The notes under the pieces are model-generated. The model saw nothing but the letters and a program-made list of their open reading frames with translations, did no database searches and had not been told where the DNA came from. Of a stretch of DNA of 64,000 bases, positions 44,401 to 59,200 are shown in pieces. The position numbers were made by a program, and so were the translations under genes. Source of the stretch: Otis tarda (taxonomy: Eukaryota; Chordata; Aves; Otidiformes; Otididae); the NCBI GenBank assembly GCA_026413225.1, contig CM048553.1, forward strand, positions 148,297,690 to 148,361,689, in the 5' to 3' direction. Position 1 is the first letter of the stretch. Each line of letters starts with the position of its first letter.

Positions 44401-47400
44401 CCAGACACATTTAATATGATATCTCACTAAGTGCTGCTGATTGTGATATTTGAATCATGTTAGTAGGATTCAGTTCTTAAATAGGCATTGTAAAAAGTGT
44501 GTGAAAGTTGGCTAAAGACAATCACATGTCTTTGGACCTTAGAAATGCAATGTGAAGCGCAGAGAACCAGGAAAAAAAAAAAAAACAACATTGGAGATTA
44601 AAAGGCAATTCATGGAGAACCCTAAAGTTATTCTTGGCATTTCTAGAGTTACAGAAAAACAAAGTCAGCCTCAGGATGAAGTGAGAAAGTGACTGAATAG
44701 TCTATTGCCTGCTCCAGATATGTGAGGGGGAAAAAAAAATAGGCAGATTCAATGGGAGGATATTTTACTACTTCCAGCTTCCAGTCTTTGAGTATTTGCC
44801 AATTATTGAGTTAAAAAAAAAAAAAAAAACACCACAAAAACAACACAAAAAACCAATAGAAGCTTTGGAGATGCCAAGCACAAGGATTCCTATAAAGGTG
44901 GAAAATGGTGTAACACATAAATGTCAGCACAATGCCCATAAAGTTTTGTGTAAACAAGAAATTTTTTTGCCACCTGGACAGGTACATTTGGAATATATTG
45001 CTCAATCTAAAAGTTTCTGCTGTTAAGTACGCAGAAATACAGCCAGAAGTATCTTAAGTATCAACAGTGACATTGATTTTCTTATCCTCGAGAACATTCC
45101 TAGAACAGCCTGCTCACAAATGGACTATCCTTTCACAAATCCTTGTTGGAAATTGATGGAACTGATAACCAGAAGAGATCAGCAGTGGTTCTGCTGCTTT
45201 TCCCTCGAGCCATGGAATTTCCATGGATCATCTTGGCATGAAGTCCAATAATTTATGCTAGCAGATTTTATATTCCAGATTGAATTTTAGGATGAGGATG
45301 AAGAAATTGAGCAACTACCGCCTTTTCCATATATTTCCTTACATGTTAGAGCAGAGCAGTTTTTTCTGTTGAGTTAATTGATTCTGTGGGCAAGTGTGCA
45401 AGCACGGAACAGCTCCTAGCACAGCCTCATCCATATGAGTATGTTCAATAATATTTATAAATTCACACATGAAAATAAAAGGCACCACGGAAGCAAAAGC
45501 AAAAAAAAATCTCCTCCACCCTCTCTATTTCAATCCTTTCATATCTGGTAGAACAAACAGAGCTACAAAGTAAGAACATCTGTAGATAAATCCTAAGAGG
45601 GACATATGTGTTCCACACCTAACCACAGCAGGGTGTCACTATAACAGCTTGCTTACTACTTATCACATCCAAGTCCATATGGTGCATTTCTGCCTTAATT
45701 GGGCATTTCCATGCTTTTGTAGATTTCTGTCAAAACCTTTATGATATTTAAATATTATTTTGCAATACAGAAACTTTTTTTTTTATGAACTTCAAGGAAA
45801 AATTAAATCCTAGAGTGGGTGTTCATAATAATTTAGTGACCTGAGAGATTCTCTAACAACAGACAAAAATGCAGTGTTATTTTACCTACATTCATATTTT
45901 AATTTCTTGCCAGCATTCAGCCTAAACTGCTCCAAATCAAATAAACCACGGAGGCCCACACAGTGAGAGAGGGTTCGTTATGGATCACGAACAGCTCAGG
46001 GTGGAGGTGCCAAAGTAAAAGAACAGATAGCATTGAAAGAGGACAAATAATATATTTGCCCCATACCCTCCACATGTTTAGTGAGTTTCTTGGAGAAGCT
46101 GTTTTATTTGGGCAGTCTGAGTAGTAAGGAAATGAAAAATAAGTGGATTTACTCGCTTGTCTGAATGTAGAGAGCTATTTTGCTAGAAAGGTAGGCAAAA
46201 GGAAGTGTGAAGAGGGGCAGGCATTTGCCAGAGCCTTGTGCACAGCTTCAGTAAGCCTAGCCATAAAGGGGTGAATAGCAAAATATACAGTACGTGCAGA
46301 CCCAGAAAAGAGATAGCATTGATTGCTACTGAGTCAGAGCCAAGGATAAAGAAGTGGCAACTGTTGCCTGGAACTATTCTCTGTTACTGAAAAAAAAAAT
46401 AAAGTGTTTTGGAGGAGCTGTCTTGGATAAAATACAGTTTTCCAGTTTTCCTAGTTTTGCAGCTAGCTTATTTTTATTTGCTTATTTCCTTTTCTATTGG
46501 CCCAAGGAACAGGAAGGTGAATTTTTTCTGCTTTGTTAGCAGTGGGGGAAATATCCAGAGTTTTCAACAGAGTCCAACAATCCCAGTATCTTTGCCTGAA
46601 TAAGAGCAGCAGTTCTTGTTAAGATATAGATCTTAGTAGGAGCTTGTGAGGAAACATGTAACACAAATACATTATTATAGAACAGTACACAGACTCTCCC
46701 TTTGAACCGAGCATAATAAGAATACAGAGTTAGGTGACCTTTCCTAAAAGAAGCTGGTCTTCAGCATACCCAACAGCAAGCTTACTACCAGTTAACTCCT
46801 GGTTCCTTCTGGCAATCATTCCTGGAAGAACAGGGATGCCGAATAAGTTGTTTAACAAACGAAAAGAAAAAATGGCAAGAAGTTAAAGGGTGAGTAAGAA
46901 AAGCAATGTGTGCACTGCAGTGTGCGGTATGTCACACGACAGTGAGGGAGATGCAATGTGACGCTGTCTTTTTTTTCAGACCACAGTAACTAGCAGCAGG
47001 CACCTCTCTCCCACACAGTCCCAGCTTAGGATGCAAAGAGTCATCTCTGCAGGGAATGTTTCATGAAAGCAGAACTCAGCCGCAATCGCATCTTTCACAG
47101 GCCTATTTCAGGCAGTTTTCTCCCTCCCCATGGTCTGGATATAAGCTAATTTTAAAATACAAACATCCTATGAATAATTTCTTTGTAAAAATGCAAGAAC
47201 GGATTGCAGACTTCATTTTAAAGGATCAGGCGTATAACATAGCTCATGCTCAGAGCCCAGATGTGGCCAAGGAAAAAAGCTTATTTTTCTTTCTGTGTAC
47301 AAGTTTCATAGCAAACACTAGTGAGCTTCACACTCGGCTGTTTATTATAAACTCTATGTTCAAAAGACTAGGGAGCTCTCACAGTTTATCAGGGTTCAAA

Positions 47401-50229
47401 GATGAAGTTAGGATGTAATGAATCCTGATAAAATCTCATAGATTATCCTTGGGGAAAAGCATCAGTTAATTCAAAGTTGTAATTCTTCTTATAAAAATAA
47501 GGGGTTTTTTAAAAGTGTTTGAAGTCCTTGATTCTACCCTATGGCTTCTTCTGACTCCACCTTCTGAACTCCTTAATCAAGATTTCAGTAGCTTAAATTA
47601 CAGCTATTAAACAAATTGGGAAAAGGGGGAAGTATATTATTCTTTCTCCTTGCTATGTGTAAAATGAAATGGACCCTGAGATCTCACTGAATAAGCTACA
47701 GAGTAACTCAGGACCCATGTGTTGTAGCGTATATCAAATCTCTCTCTAATAGTTTCCTAATCTCATACAAGAGAGCTCAAAAGACTTCAGATTCCTAAAG
47801 TACTATTTATTTGAAATTTTCTTGCCTTTGTTCACAACAGTAAGCCACAAACTACCACAACTTACTTTCAAGTAATCACTTAGACATCTGGGAGGCTATA
47901 GAGAAATATGTCTTGCAAGAGAAGTTACTTCAATAACTTAAATTCTGGCATGAAAACAGAATTGTCTCCATCACCAGTAAGTTGAGCAGTTTGATGTCTA
48001 CCTCCTCTGTGAATCATCGGGGATACCCAAACAAGGCACCTGGTACTAACGCCCATGAGGACAGGAGCCAGCAAGCAATTTTTAAGCCTGTTTAATCTGT
48101 GCAGAAAACTGAATGCAGCACAGCATGACATTCAAATCCATCCAAAGACTTAGCAGACAGGGTACTGCCACATCCTGCTGAAATCATAGTATTCTGCTTA
48201 CAGGACTTGCCCTGGAAATTTAAAAACTATACCATCATCAGTCTGAGTGGATAAAAATCCACAGCTCCCATCTCTTCGGAGAATGCCCTAGCCACATGGC
48301 TTTTGTTGAAGCTGTGCCATTTTTGTGCAGCCAGGAATGTGGAATTTGTTTGGCCTGCAAAGAAAATTGCAAAGGGGAGTCTATTTTTGTAATCTAATAG
48401 GCAAAACACTCTGCTGGAGAGGAGAGGAAGCTAAAATAGTCCTTTCCCGAGGGCCTGCTTAGAATATGTATTTTCCATGTAACAGTCTTAGGATAAAATG
48501 CATTAGCAATATTGGAAGAAAAACTGAAACACAGAAACTTTCCTATTTTCACCATGGAGACATCTCATTGTCTCACAGTTGACTTCTTTTGTTTATCTTT
48601 TCTTTCTTGTCCCAATTCTTGCACCATTTCTTGCACGAGGGCTTTGTTCTAACGCATAGGCATAAGGCTGGCATGGCATAAAAATAGCCAATAGATGGTG
48701 AATGAGACATTCTTATGATAAGAAAGCATCAGCCTGTATTCAATATTCAGAACAACATCTTTAATCCTGAACTCAGCTAGTGAGTGCACAAAGACATCTC
48801 ACAGCTGCAGAGAAGTGTCAAATCCTAGGGAAACATACGGCTTCAAACATGTTCAGCATTTCCTAGCCAGTTGACTTAGGCGTCTTCCTGAAAAAGATAT
48901 AAGTAGTGACTTCTACATACTCTAAATGTTGTTTGAGTTGATAAATTTCACTCTTGTAATGTCTTTATGAACCTCCCCTGCAAAGAAGCAGCAAACTCAT
49001 ATGCTAATTTTGATCTTCCTGACAGCTTTGGGAAAATAAAATATCCCAACTTAAATGCTCAAATCTGTTTCTGAGAGAACTAAAAGTAATGTTTAAAATT
49101 GTAGATTCCATAAAAAGACAGGAATGCCTGGTTATGAGTGAATTTCATGATGGTGTGAAATTTCAAAGTGGTATTCCTGAAGAGAGCACTTTTGTTAACC
49201 CACCAAACAGGTAGATCCTTGGTTAGAAGCAATTTCATCTTGTTTGTCGTACCCTTCAGTTGTGCTATAAGCTAGAAAGTGCTATGACAGTTATAATTCA
49301 AAATTCAAAATCAGAGCTGCAGCCATGCTCTGAAATGTGTGCAAGCCTTCAGAGTTTTGTATATAAATCCCATGAGGCTCACAAAGCCTCGGAATATCTT
49401 ACCTGAAGGAACTGTTCCTCTCATAGAATATTTGCTATGTTATCTGTGAAAGAAACACACTCTTCGTCCCATTTCACACTTTGAAAATAATTTGACATGT
49501 TTTTCTCTCTTCCTATATTACCTAGGCCACAAAAAAGTCAATCACATATTCACCAGGGACAGCTTGCTGAATTGAAGTGCCAGTGTGGTATTTCCTTACA
49601 GCATTGTGTCTCTCAAAGAGGCTCAAACTGTAAACAGCTGACAGCAATGAGTTTCTGATGCCATAAGCCCTAAAGCTGAAATACAATGATCTAATCTCTC
49701 AATCACAAATGAAAACAAGCAGAAAGCTGCTCTAATTGATACTGGCTATCGATAGGCAAGATTTAATACTACAGGAAAAGAAACAGTTCAGCTCTGGCCT
49801 TGAAGAGTCAAGAAGGAGGTAGAAATGTCCTGCAGGGCTCTGTCCCTCTCAGCTTGGAAAATCTTTTGGCATCTGGAGCCACTAACTTTAGCTCTGGTTT
49901 TAGCCATGACAATGGCACGGAGCCATCCTCATGCTGGAGGTTTGAAGCCAGAGTATTTGTGAACAAGTAAGCTTCCAATATGATAGCATATTGCAAATGT
50001 TAGTGTAATATTTTTTCATATTACACTTATTGTGTGTGGATTTGAGAAATTTCTGTGCCACCTTGAGGAAAAAAAAAGTGTTTGAATGTCAAACAGTACA
50101 CTTACATGTAATTATATTCCTTTTTTACACACTACAATTAAGCAACACTTTTATATCTAAGACATTTCCATCCTCCTTATTTCACATGTTTAAAAAAAAT
50201 AGGCTTTGTTTTTATTTTTGTTTGGCATA
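44401..50229. other. Transposon-free, gene-poor stretch
   Basis: No CR1, LTR or SINE was recognised in almost 6 kb. A 17-base A run lies at 44813-44829. The frame 47056-47418 (+, 120 codons) is unassigned. Around 48260-48420 the sequence is compositionally more complex and could be a conserved non-coding element, but I cannot test that. Confidence 0.5.
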
Positions 50230-50312
50230 TGGGAAGAAGTAAAAGGACAAGGAGAGGGGGAAAGGACAAGGAGAAGGGGAGAGAGAGAAAGAGCAAGGAA
50301 GCAGAAGAGAAA
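50230..50312 (+). repeat. Polypurine (GA-rich) tract with a 19-bp tandem repeat
   Basis: Almost pure A/G for about 80 bases. It includes two adjacent 19-bp units (aaaggacaaggagaggggg at 50242 and a near copy at 50261). Confidence 0.8.
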
Positions 50313-50590
50313 TTTATTTATAAAACAAGTATGTCTTTTTATAAATAGAGATCACAATTTAATCTCATATTCAGTCTTTCCTTTAGTATATTTACAGAAT
50401 TGTAACATTGTACTTTTTATGGTGTAAAAAAGATATTAATTCCAGCATTGTTTAAGAGGGAGGCAAAGAAATCTATTCTGGTTTCAATTAGGAAAGACAT
50501 ATATAAACAGGTTTTATTGGAAGGTCCTGATTGGAACAGAAGAATGTGATACTGATGGACACAAGGGACTCGGATCTGCTCTTGTTCAAA

Positions 50591-50640
50591 CCACTGGAAA
50601 AAACTCTGATTGGCTTCAGGGCTGCAGGATCAAGCACACC
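50591..50640. repeat. Possible ancient sauropsid repeat fragment
   Basis: aaactctgattggcttcagg followed by gctgcaggatcaag resembles the old repeat segment ACTCCCATTGACTTCAATGGGCTTTGGATCAGG seen in turtles and birds. It is short and diverged. Confidence 0.3.
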
Positions 50641-53600
50641 CCTAGGTCACGAACAGGTTTAGCAGACATGTTAAAATGGCTTCGGTTTCTGAGTACTGAT
50701 GGCTCTATCCCCAGGAATCTGGATCTCACTGCCATTACCCACAGTCAATGGTAGCCAAAGGCCTGAATTTCTGCTTTAAGAAACATTGAAACCTTGCCAT
50801 AAATACTTTCCAGAGAATGGCAGTTATTATGGCAACAGTGTTCCCATTGCTCTAGTTAAGGTTGTGTCAGCATTTAAATTATAAACCCCTGTTTTGGGGG
50901 GTTTACATCTTGGCTATAAATATTTGCCGAGAGATGAACATTGGCATTCACTGCCCTAAAGCCATTTTTTTAATAACAAAGCTTGGAGAAAATCAGACTG
51001 GGCTTTTTATACTGCAAGAGGGAAAAGAATTGGAGGCTTGTGGTGGGTGGTGAGGTGCATTTCTATCTGCACACGTGTGTGTATACACAGAGTAGGAGAG
51101 AAGTATATTCCTAAAATGTAAAATCTGCTCTGCATTTTTTAATTCAATTTTGCTAGACACTGAGAGATTTGTTAGTTTATTTTAAGTGCATTTGTGCAAG
51201 AGTACTAAAACCAAAATGAGAACGTTGCGGTTAGCATATTTCTTACAGCTGCATGAGCTTTAATAGGGATATAGCATTGTATATCAAAAATACGTTGCCT
51301 CTAAAATGCTAATGTTTTTTCCTTTTATGAAGAAAGAGGTTGTCTTATTTTGCTTTATCTAGTTTTTCTGAGTCCAAATAGTCCCTTTTTTAAGCTGTAG
51401 AAAACAAAGCTCATTATTTGTAGCTACTCTTTCTCAAGGTGTCTTAGATGGCATTTGCACTTTGAGTGTTCACATATGAAAACTTCACTAGCCAAAGCAT
51501 TCATCCTTCAGCAGCATCCAGAGCTGTGTGCTCCAGCCCTGCTCCTCTGCGTACTAACCTCTGGCTTGCAAACCAATGGTGCGCATTGCTCTTCCTGAGT
51601 TTCTCTCATTCTAAAAATCCTTTGAAATCCCTCTCACTCTCTGAGACGGTGTTTTTGAATGTGCATGCATATTGTGTGTGTCTATACACATATAAGGATA
51701 CATATATATAAAACAACAGTTTTCCTTGTGAATAACTTCTTTCTTACATTTTGTTATATGTATATTAATACTGGGTGACTGAAAGAAATACTCCCTAGTG
51801 AAGCACAGTTTTTTTGAAGGAGAGTTTTATGTCTCTGATGAAATTGAGACAGAGACACCAGATTCACAAAAGTAACATGGCTGGATATGCAGCACTGTTA
51901 TCAGACAAAGGTACTTGGAGTCCAAGCTATGTATTGAAAACACAATATGAAAATCTTTGGCAGGAGTGGCATTTTCCAGTGCTCAGTAAAAGATGTGAAA
52001 CAAAATTGCTTCAGCATTCCCAAGCATCATTATTTCCTTATATTATGGACACCAAAGGAAAGAACTGGAAAGGAGTACACATCAGCCACCCTTACTAGAA
52101 TTAGACGTGTCTAACAATGTATCTCAAGCAGGCGATTTCTGGAAGAAGACTGGAACCTCCTATTTCAGTTTAAAACAGACTATGTTAATTTTGGTCCTTC
52201 CAGGCTTTGGTGACCAGGACATCTTTTCATTTTTTTCCAGTTGTAATGCACAGCTTCAGTGTGGCTGAGCTCAATGAGCAGGAGAGTCAATGCCTGAGGT
52301 CCAAGCTGTGTTCTGACATACCTTATGTTTATCCACAGATCTTTCAAGGGAAATAGGTATTGTCTAAGTTACTGATAACTGCATTGTGATAGTGGACAAG
52401 TGTGTGCTTATATAGGTGTGTTGGCACTGAATAAAAAGCCTGGAATTCATTTTTCACATTTCTGAGCTCGGCTACTTGATGTGTAGCTTCATGGGAAATC
52501 ACAGGCTTCAAGCTGTCAAATCGCTGAAGTGAGTTATCTATCTAAGCAATGAAGACTATTACATAAGAGCAGGGGAAGAAGGAGGAGCAGATGCTCCCTG
52601 GTGCCTACAACCAGCAGGAGCCTTGGATCTCTGACAGGCTGATCTAACTTACGAATTAACATTACAGGTCTGCAAGCTCTTAGGAACCCTGGAAATGTCG
52701 GGTCTGCATACACTGGTAACAAATAAGGGGAAGGTAATTTCCACAATTAATTTAGTGCTAATTGTAAAATAGAACAGACTATCCCTTTATTTCACTTCTT
52801 ATTAAAAGAACTTTTTTTTTTTTTGACAAAAGCATCAGACTCATAAGTGTATTCTGGTATTCATTGCATTTAATACTTAATGTACTACCTTGATCCATGG
52901 TCTTATGCGTTTGATTGGCCTGCTTGGTTATTTCAGAATCATAAAAGACTACTAATTTTCCTTGAAATGGACAACGGTACACCTCTTAATCATATATTTT
53001 GGAACTATATTTCTGGGAAAAAAGTTCTATGAGATCTTAAACCTGTCATCTTTAACAATTTTCAGAGAGTACAAAAAGGTCAGTAAGATATCGCATACCA
53101 GCTCATTATGAGATATTATTAGTGAGCATGATAATTGTTTGAGCTCTTCCATAACATCACTATGTACTTCAGTGCATGTGTTAATGAATAAGCTATTATT
53201 TAAATGGCTATTCATCTCTGGTTGTTATTACTAATAAGTCTCTGAGTACATAAATCCAGACAAGGTCCTTTAATGTAATGTATAGCACATTATTTCATTT
53301 AGTTAATGAAAGAACAAGTACCAGCTAACAAATGGAAAATAGTCTGGGTTTTTAATTACTGGGGCTGTGGAGATATGTTTTTCCTGTTTATTTTCCATGT
53401 TAGCAAAAGAAAGGCAGGTTGAAAAACAAAACTGAGCCTGTCTTGTACAATTTAGAGCAATTAACACCATTGAGATAATAAAAACTCTTATTTATTTGTA
53501 CTGACGCTGTGCTACTGCAAGGAGAAGCTCCACTGAGCACCAAAGCCTTTTTCTATTAGCTGCTCAAATAGGCCCATCAATCTCCTACCCTAAAGGGTGT

Positions 53601-56261
53601 CCAGTCGAGTTTCAGAGAAGATAAAAAATGGGAATGATGACAAGGGAAATGAAAGTTAGTTGGCGCCATTGGTTGGAAATTGATGCCCAGTCCAGTCATT
53701 CCAAATCATGTGTGAGGTTCATAGAGGAATCATGACTATGATAGAAAGTGGCAAGATGTGCAGACCATTATGGTAGAAACTGAAGACCTGCAGAGCACTA
53801 AAAAAAAAAGGAGGGGATAATGTAAAAAGGCTAATATTGACATCGACAATAAGGATAAAGTTATAGAGGATTCCTGGGGACATTCAAAACCAGAGAACAC
53901 AGTGGACAGAAACAGAATCTAAAAATACATCTTTCCAGTAGTGTCTTGTATAATACAGTAGCAAGTGATCATCTGAAGAGGTGAGGAAAAACCTGTACCT
54001 AGATGAGTTTAGAGAAGTCAGGAGACTGAAAAAAGATGGAGGTCTTACATACAGATGAGGATGAACGACAAGTACAAAGCATGACAAGGAGAAAGCACAA
54101 CCATAAAACATGATACAGGAATATGTGTCACATGGGGCAATAGTAATGGGAGAACGGGTTAAATGCTGGTAAACCCATTTGCCCACTCCTCAAGAATGAA
54201 AGAAATGGAAGTGAGGATCTATTCAAATGAAGCCTATGCTGAAAAGCCAGTATAACCTCAACAAAAACTGAAAGAGAATATTAAAATGAAGATAGTAAAG
54301 GAAAAATGAAATTTTAAAAAAGATAAAAACATGGTAGCTACAACCTTAATTTCACCAAGAAAGATACAGAGTGCAGATCTACAGAGTATATTCTGTGTTT
54401 CTCTTTCCTTCTCTCCCCTTCTACAGTTGCACTAGTACTATTCAAATTCACAGACCTCTTCTCCATACGTATATATCCAGTCTTACACAAGATTTGCAAG
54501 GCCATAAAAGATTTTGTGCAAGTTGTTCTAGCACCACAGAAAGTGAAGGTAAGAGTGGAGCTAAGAGGGGTAGGTGGCTCTTTTTGAATGAAACCCTGCC
54601 TAAGAATCTATTAAATGGCCCAGTTTCATCTGATCTGTGTTGATGAAGATAAGAGAATATGAAAAACAGTACCAGAAATTACAAATACATTGCCAAGGGA
54701 ACTTTGGTCATGGCAGCCAATAAACCAGGAAACATATCACCACCTGAGTGCTAGACTATACAAAAGAAACATTTAGAAATTCACAAAGCACTTTTCCCCA
54801 TGATGGCTTTGCATGTCAAGCAAAGAGGAAGTGGTGAAGAAAAGAACCAAAATGATGAAAAAAAAAAAGCAAAAAAGATCAATCACTCCCTTTACAGAAA
54901 AGAGCGAGGATGGAAGGAGAAGTAGGGCAGTTAAGGGACAATAAGGACACTGTAGGAACAGAGAGGACTGTTTGCAAAGGAAATATATGTAAAATGAATG
55001 ATAGGTAATAGAAGTAAAGTGGTTAAGATGATGGCTGTAGATGACATCCAGCCACAGAAACTCCTAGGAGAAAATAGCATTCTTTGGAGGTCAAACAAAA
55101 GATATAGTGTAGATATATAAACTTGTTCAGAAAGCTAGCTTAGCAAAAACAGTGCATCTTTTGAAGAATTATTTTAAAAGTCTTTAATTTTAAAGCACTG
55201 CAAAAATCTTGATTAGCTTTGGGCATCTAATTGCATCAGTGTACTAAGCAAGCCCTTGGATTTTAGATATGTGGAACTTGGAAAACTACCAGTGCAGACT
55301 TATACGTGGATAGATAGATCTAATTACCAGCAGTATCTCCCAACTGCAAAGAATCAAGAGCTAATTTGCTTACCTCTATTTTATTTATATCCCACCCCAT
55401 AGGCAGGATCTGCTAATGGCTTGTGTAGCACAATGTTTTTCTATCAACACTGCAATTTTAGGAGAAAACACAATATTAACAGAGATTGCATTTACAGCTT
55501 CAGAGCATTAAATTTAGCCAACGTAAATATTGCCTGAGATTCCAGCTAGGCACTGAGTAAACAAGTATCACTTCTTGGGCAAGACTTGCTGGGTGTAGAT
55601 GCCGTATTCTGAAGATTTGTTCTGTAAAAAAATTATGCTGGCACTTAAACCAGCACAAACATTATGCTCCCTAATAAGTAAGCCCTTAGGACTTGAGTGA
55701 CACTTTGAAAGACTCTAGATTTTAGGTTTGTCTCCAGTGAAAGATTAATATTCTCCAGAAATACATTTGTTTATTTATTTTTATTTATTTACATCTGGCC
55801 ATCACACTGAAAGCATCTGGTCCTCTGAGAAAAGGGTTTTTTTCAGAAATTATCTTCATATGAGAAAACACTGGAAAGTAAAATGCAGTGATAATTTCAA
55901 ACATACTTTCTCTGGCTCTTTCACTGGGAAGAACTTGAATGTAATTCTACTATCTCTGGGGGAAGGACTGTCAATCAGGACACTCCACCAGCAGTGTTTG
56001 TTAGGCTCATTCTTGTGGGGAGCTGCAGAAGTCTGACAGAATTTCAATGTGTTTATACTAACATTTAAATAATAGATGAGCTAGGAAGATATGAATCATG
56101 GGAATCAGTTGTCCCAATCAATGCAGGCTGAACTGAATCATTGGACAGTTGTTATTTATTTATGTATTTTTGTAGTTCAAGCCAACTACAAAATATAACA
56201 GCAAGTTCTACAGAATATGACATACAGTAAGAATTATACTCCATGCCATGGCATTATTCTC
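50641..56261. other. Transposon-free, gene-poor stretch
   Basis: No mobile element or gene was recognised. Minor simple repeats: TG/TA-rich sequence near 51665-51712 and TTTA-rich sequence at 55765-55791. Frames up to 100 codons (53884-54186 -) are unassigned. Confidence 0.5.
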
Positions 56262-56282
56262 AAAAAAAAAAAAAAAAAAAAA
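56262..56282 (+). repeat. 21-base A run
   Basis: Longest homopolymer in the window. No LINE or SINE body was recognised upstream, so it is annotated only as a simple repeat. Confidence 0.9.
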
Positions 56283-59200
56283 GCAGCAGAAGGAGTCAAG
56301 CTGAGCATCTTATTTCTGGAAGTTCCTTGCAAAGAGAGTAAGGGACAGTCTTTTAGTCACTGAAGGGAGAAAAGGAAGAAAACAGTACAGAAGGACAAAT
56401 AATTTCCAGAAGGAATCAGTAGCCTATCCAGATAGAACTGAGAACTGAGCAAAGCAGAAACTGTCTGCAGCTTGGTATCACCTGTTTTGAAGGCAATGGG
56501 ACATTTATAATTTCAGAGATACAGCACCATACCTCTATTCAGGACTATATTTGGTAGCTGAAAGTTTAAAAGATATAGTCATTACAGTAATGTATTAAAA
56601 ACTAAATTAAGAGGAAGAGGTTTAAAAATAACCTATAATAGGGAAGAGAGGGGTGCCTATCATTGCTGGATACCTGCTTGAAATGCAACAGACAACAGGA
56701 CATAGTAGAAGGCCAAAAATGTTACAAAATAAATATATTTTAAAGAGGACACAATTCAGATGAGCTATCTCCATTTTGTTGGTTTGTGTTACAACCTTAA
56801 TGCTGTCTAAATGTATTTTTTTTTATTGTGTGTTAATAACAGTAATAAAAAGGCAAACAAATGCATCATACAGCTATTTTAGAACAAGCAGATGGTGGCT
56901 AGAGATGGGCTGCTCTCCAACTGTTCCAATTCTTGTCCAATTTGTGATCAAGAGAAGGGATAAACAGTTTTGTTACACTAGTCTGTCATAATATTTCATT
57001 TCAAAGTTAATGATTCACAGTGGTTTATCAGATGTAAATAATATCACCTTCTATTTGTTGCAGGAACCAGCAGTTTGTTATGAAAGGAAATTCTAGGAAA
57101 TTAATTGCTTTAGATGGAGACAGAGATAACAGTGACATCAGTGTGCCTATGTGGCGACACAAATGTTTCAGCACTCTAGACAAAAAACGTTTTCTTTCAC
57201 CCTTCAAAGGGAAAAACTGCATTAGGGAAATACAATAATTTTGGAAGTCCTTGTGTTCTAGTACAGTGAAAACCTAATGTATTTTGTCCTCAGGAGAGCT
57301 AAACAGAGATTTTTGTTGAATAGGAACACTGGAGAACATTATTGGAGCTATGTTGAACCCCAAGATGTCCCAGTTGAAACTCCGGTTCCATGGATCTCTG
57401 GATGTTGACCTTTGCACATATTATCTTACAGCTTCTCTTACCCTGTCTCTATCTTGGTTTTGTAAATGCATACCTCACATTCTTCCAACCAGGTGAATTT
57501 GACACTTTCACTGGAAACATCACTGGAATTTGCTAAAGTCAGTGCTGTATCATTTATTTACACTGAGGCAACATATATACTGTCAAAGGAGTTCCCAGAA
57601 CTTAAGACAAGGAAGATGATAGAAGTTACACTGCAAGATGTGGGTCAAACACTTTGAATTCTTTACTCACTACACCATGAAACATACGCACAATACACCT
57701 GGGGACCCATTCTCCCTGCGCTGAATAGCGCAGCAAGTTCAGTCTGGCATTAAATGTTAGCATATGCAGTCTGCCATACCAAGACGGCTCACTGGCATCT
57801 GAATTTTTGACAACGCGAATGGTCTGTTTGGAAACATCAATTCAGATCGACATCACATATCAAGTGAACTAGCCAAAAATAATATGGACATTCTACAGTC
57901 AGTCAGTAGAATGTAATACTCCTTAGTTGACAAAAAAAAATCCCATGATAACTTTAACATTTGCTTCTCATCTGTCCAGACTATCTGAATTTATTATCTT
58001 TGCATCCAGGTGTGCATCATTTCTTGTTACATTTTAGCATCCAATACTCATATGTCATTCATTTCCAGGCATGTTAGGAAGAAATGGTCTTTCAGAAGAG
58101 CAACTGACTTAGGATGACAAAAAAAAAATAGTAGTAATAATGATGCCAATGTTAATATTGAAAATAAATAAATTTCAGCATTAAGTGCTGAAAAGATTTA
58201 ATAGATGAATTACAAAGATTAATTGCAAAAGCCATTTTGGACCACAGTAAAATAGGACTATTTGACAGTCCCATGAATCTATACATCTTCTTGTGCCCTT
58301 TACAATTACAGTCCAGGCAGCTCAAAGATGAAGGGGTACTGACCACCAAAGGCAATCTCATATTTGCAGTATGCCATTTTCAGTATAGCAGCTGGGACCA
58401 CGAGACAGAACTTAAAAGGACATAAAACCTAGACAGAACACCTGCAGTAGGAGTACAGCTCTGGCTTCAAAACGATGGGGTTCAGATTTCTAATATGAAA
58501 CATTTGCCTTCAGTAGAATATCCTGGCTCATATCATCATAAAGGCTGGTAAAAATACCTTAAAACTAAAGGGAGGAAGGTGAACAAGATGGAGTTAAGAA
58601 GTCATTATGAAATGCCAGTATGTGTAACTCTGCAGTTTCAGTCTGATCCATGCTGGAGTCTTCCATTTCATCCTCTGAAGAGAAAATGACAGCAGGAAAC
58701 TTCTAGTGTCAACCTTCATCTACTCTTCTGCATTTAGTAATGCTTTTTGACTGAATTTCTTTCCCGCTGCATTTCTTCCCACAACTTTTCTCATTTGATC
58801 TCATCTTCCTTCAGCAGCTTGAACTAATCCTACTGCTGCCTGTGAAATTACTGAGTGTGTTGCTGGGTTTGTCAGGAATCATCCAGTCTCAGAATTAGAG
58901 GGACCTTGGTTACTTGCTGTACAAATACTGCAAATGTGAGGCACCATAAAGTAAGAATTTGTCCAAACTGAGATTAGATTTTACAAAGACAAGAAGAAAA
59001 CTGAAGAATTCTTTGGTTTTTTGTCACTTTAGAAATCTGCCAATGGGGGACAGGCTGAATAGTATTTTGCAAAGTCAGGTAGTTCTTTCTAAAGTAGAAG
59101 ATTGACATGGATTCTTGTAAAAGGGTGAATACATGGCAAGACCCCTCCTATTCCTCGGCCAACCCACACAAAAAGAGCTTACAGTTGTAGTCCTTATGAA

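Noticed and set aside
47056..47418. 120-codon plus-strand frame preceded by a polypyrimidine tract and AG (about 46970-46980)
   Set aside because: The T-rich tract and AG lie about 75 bp before the frame, but no donor site with an open frame in phase was convincing and the product resembles nothing known.
56262..56282. Poly(A) tail of a retrocopy
   Set aside because: No recognisable transcript, LINE or SINE body lies upstream and no target-site duplication could be found.
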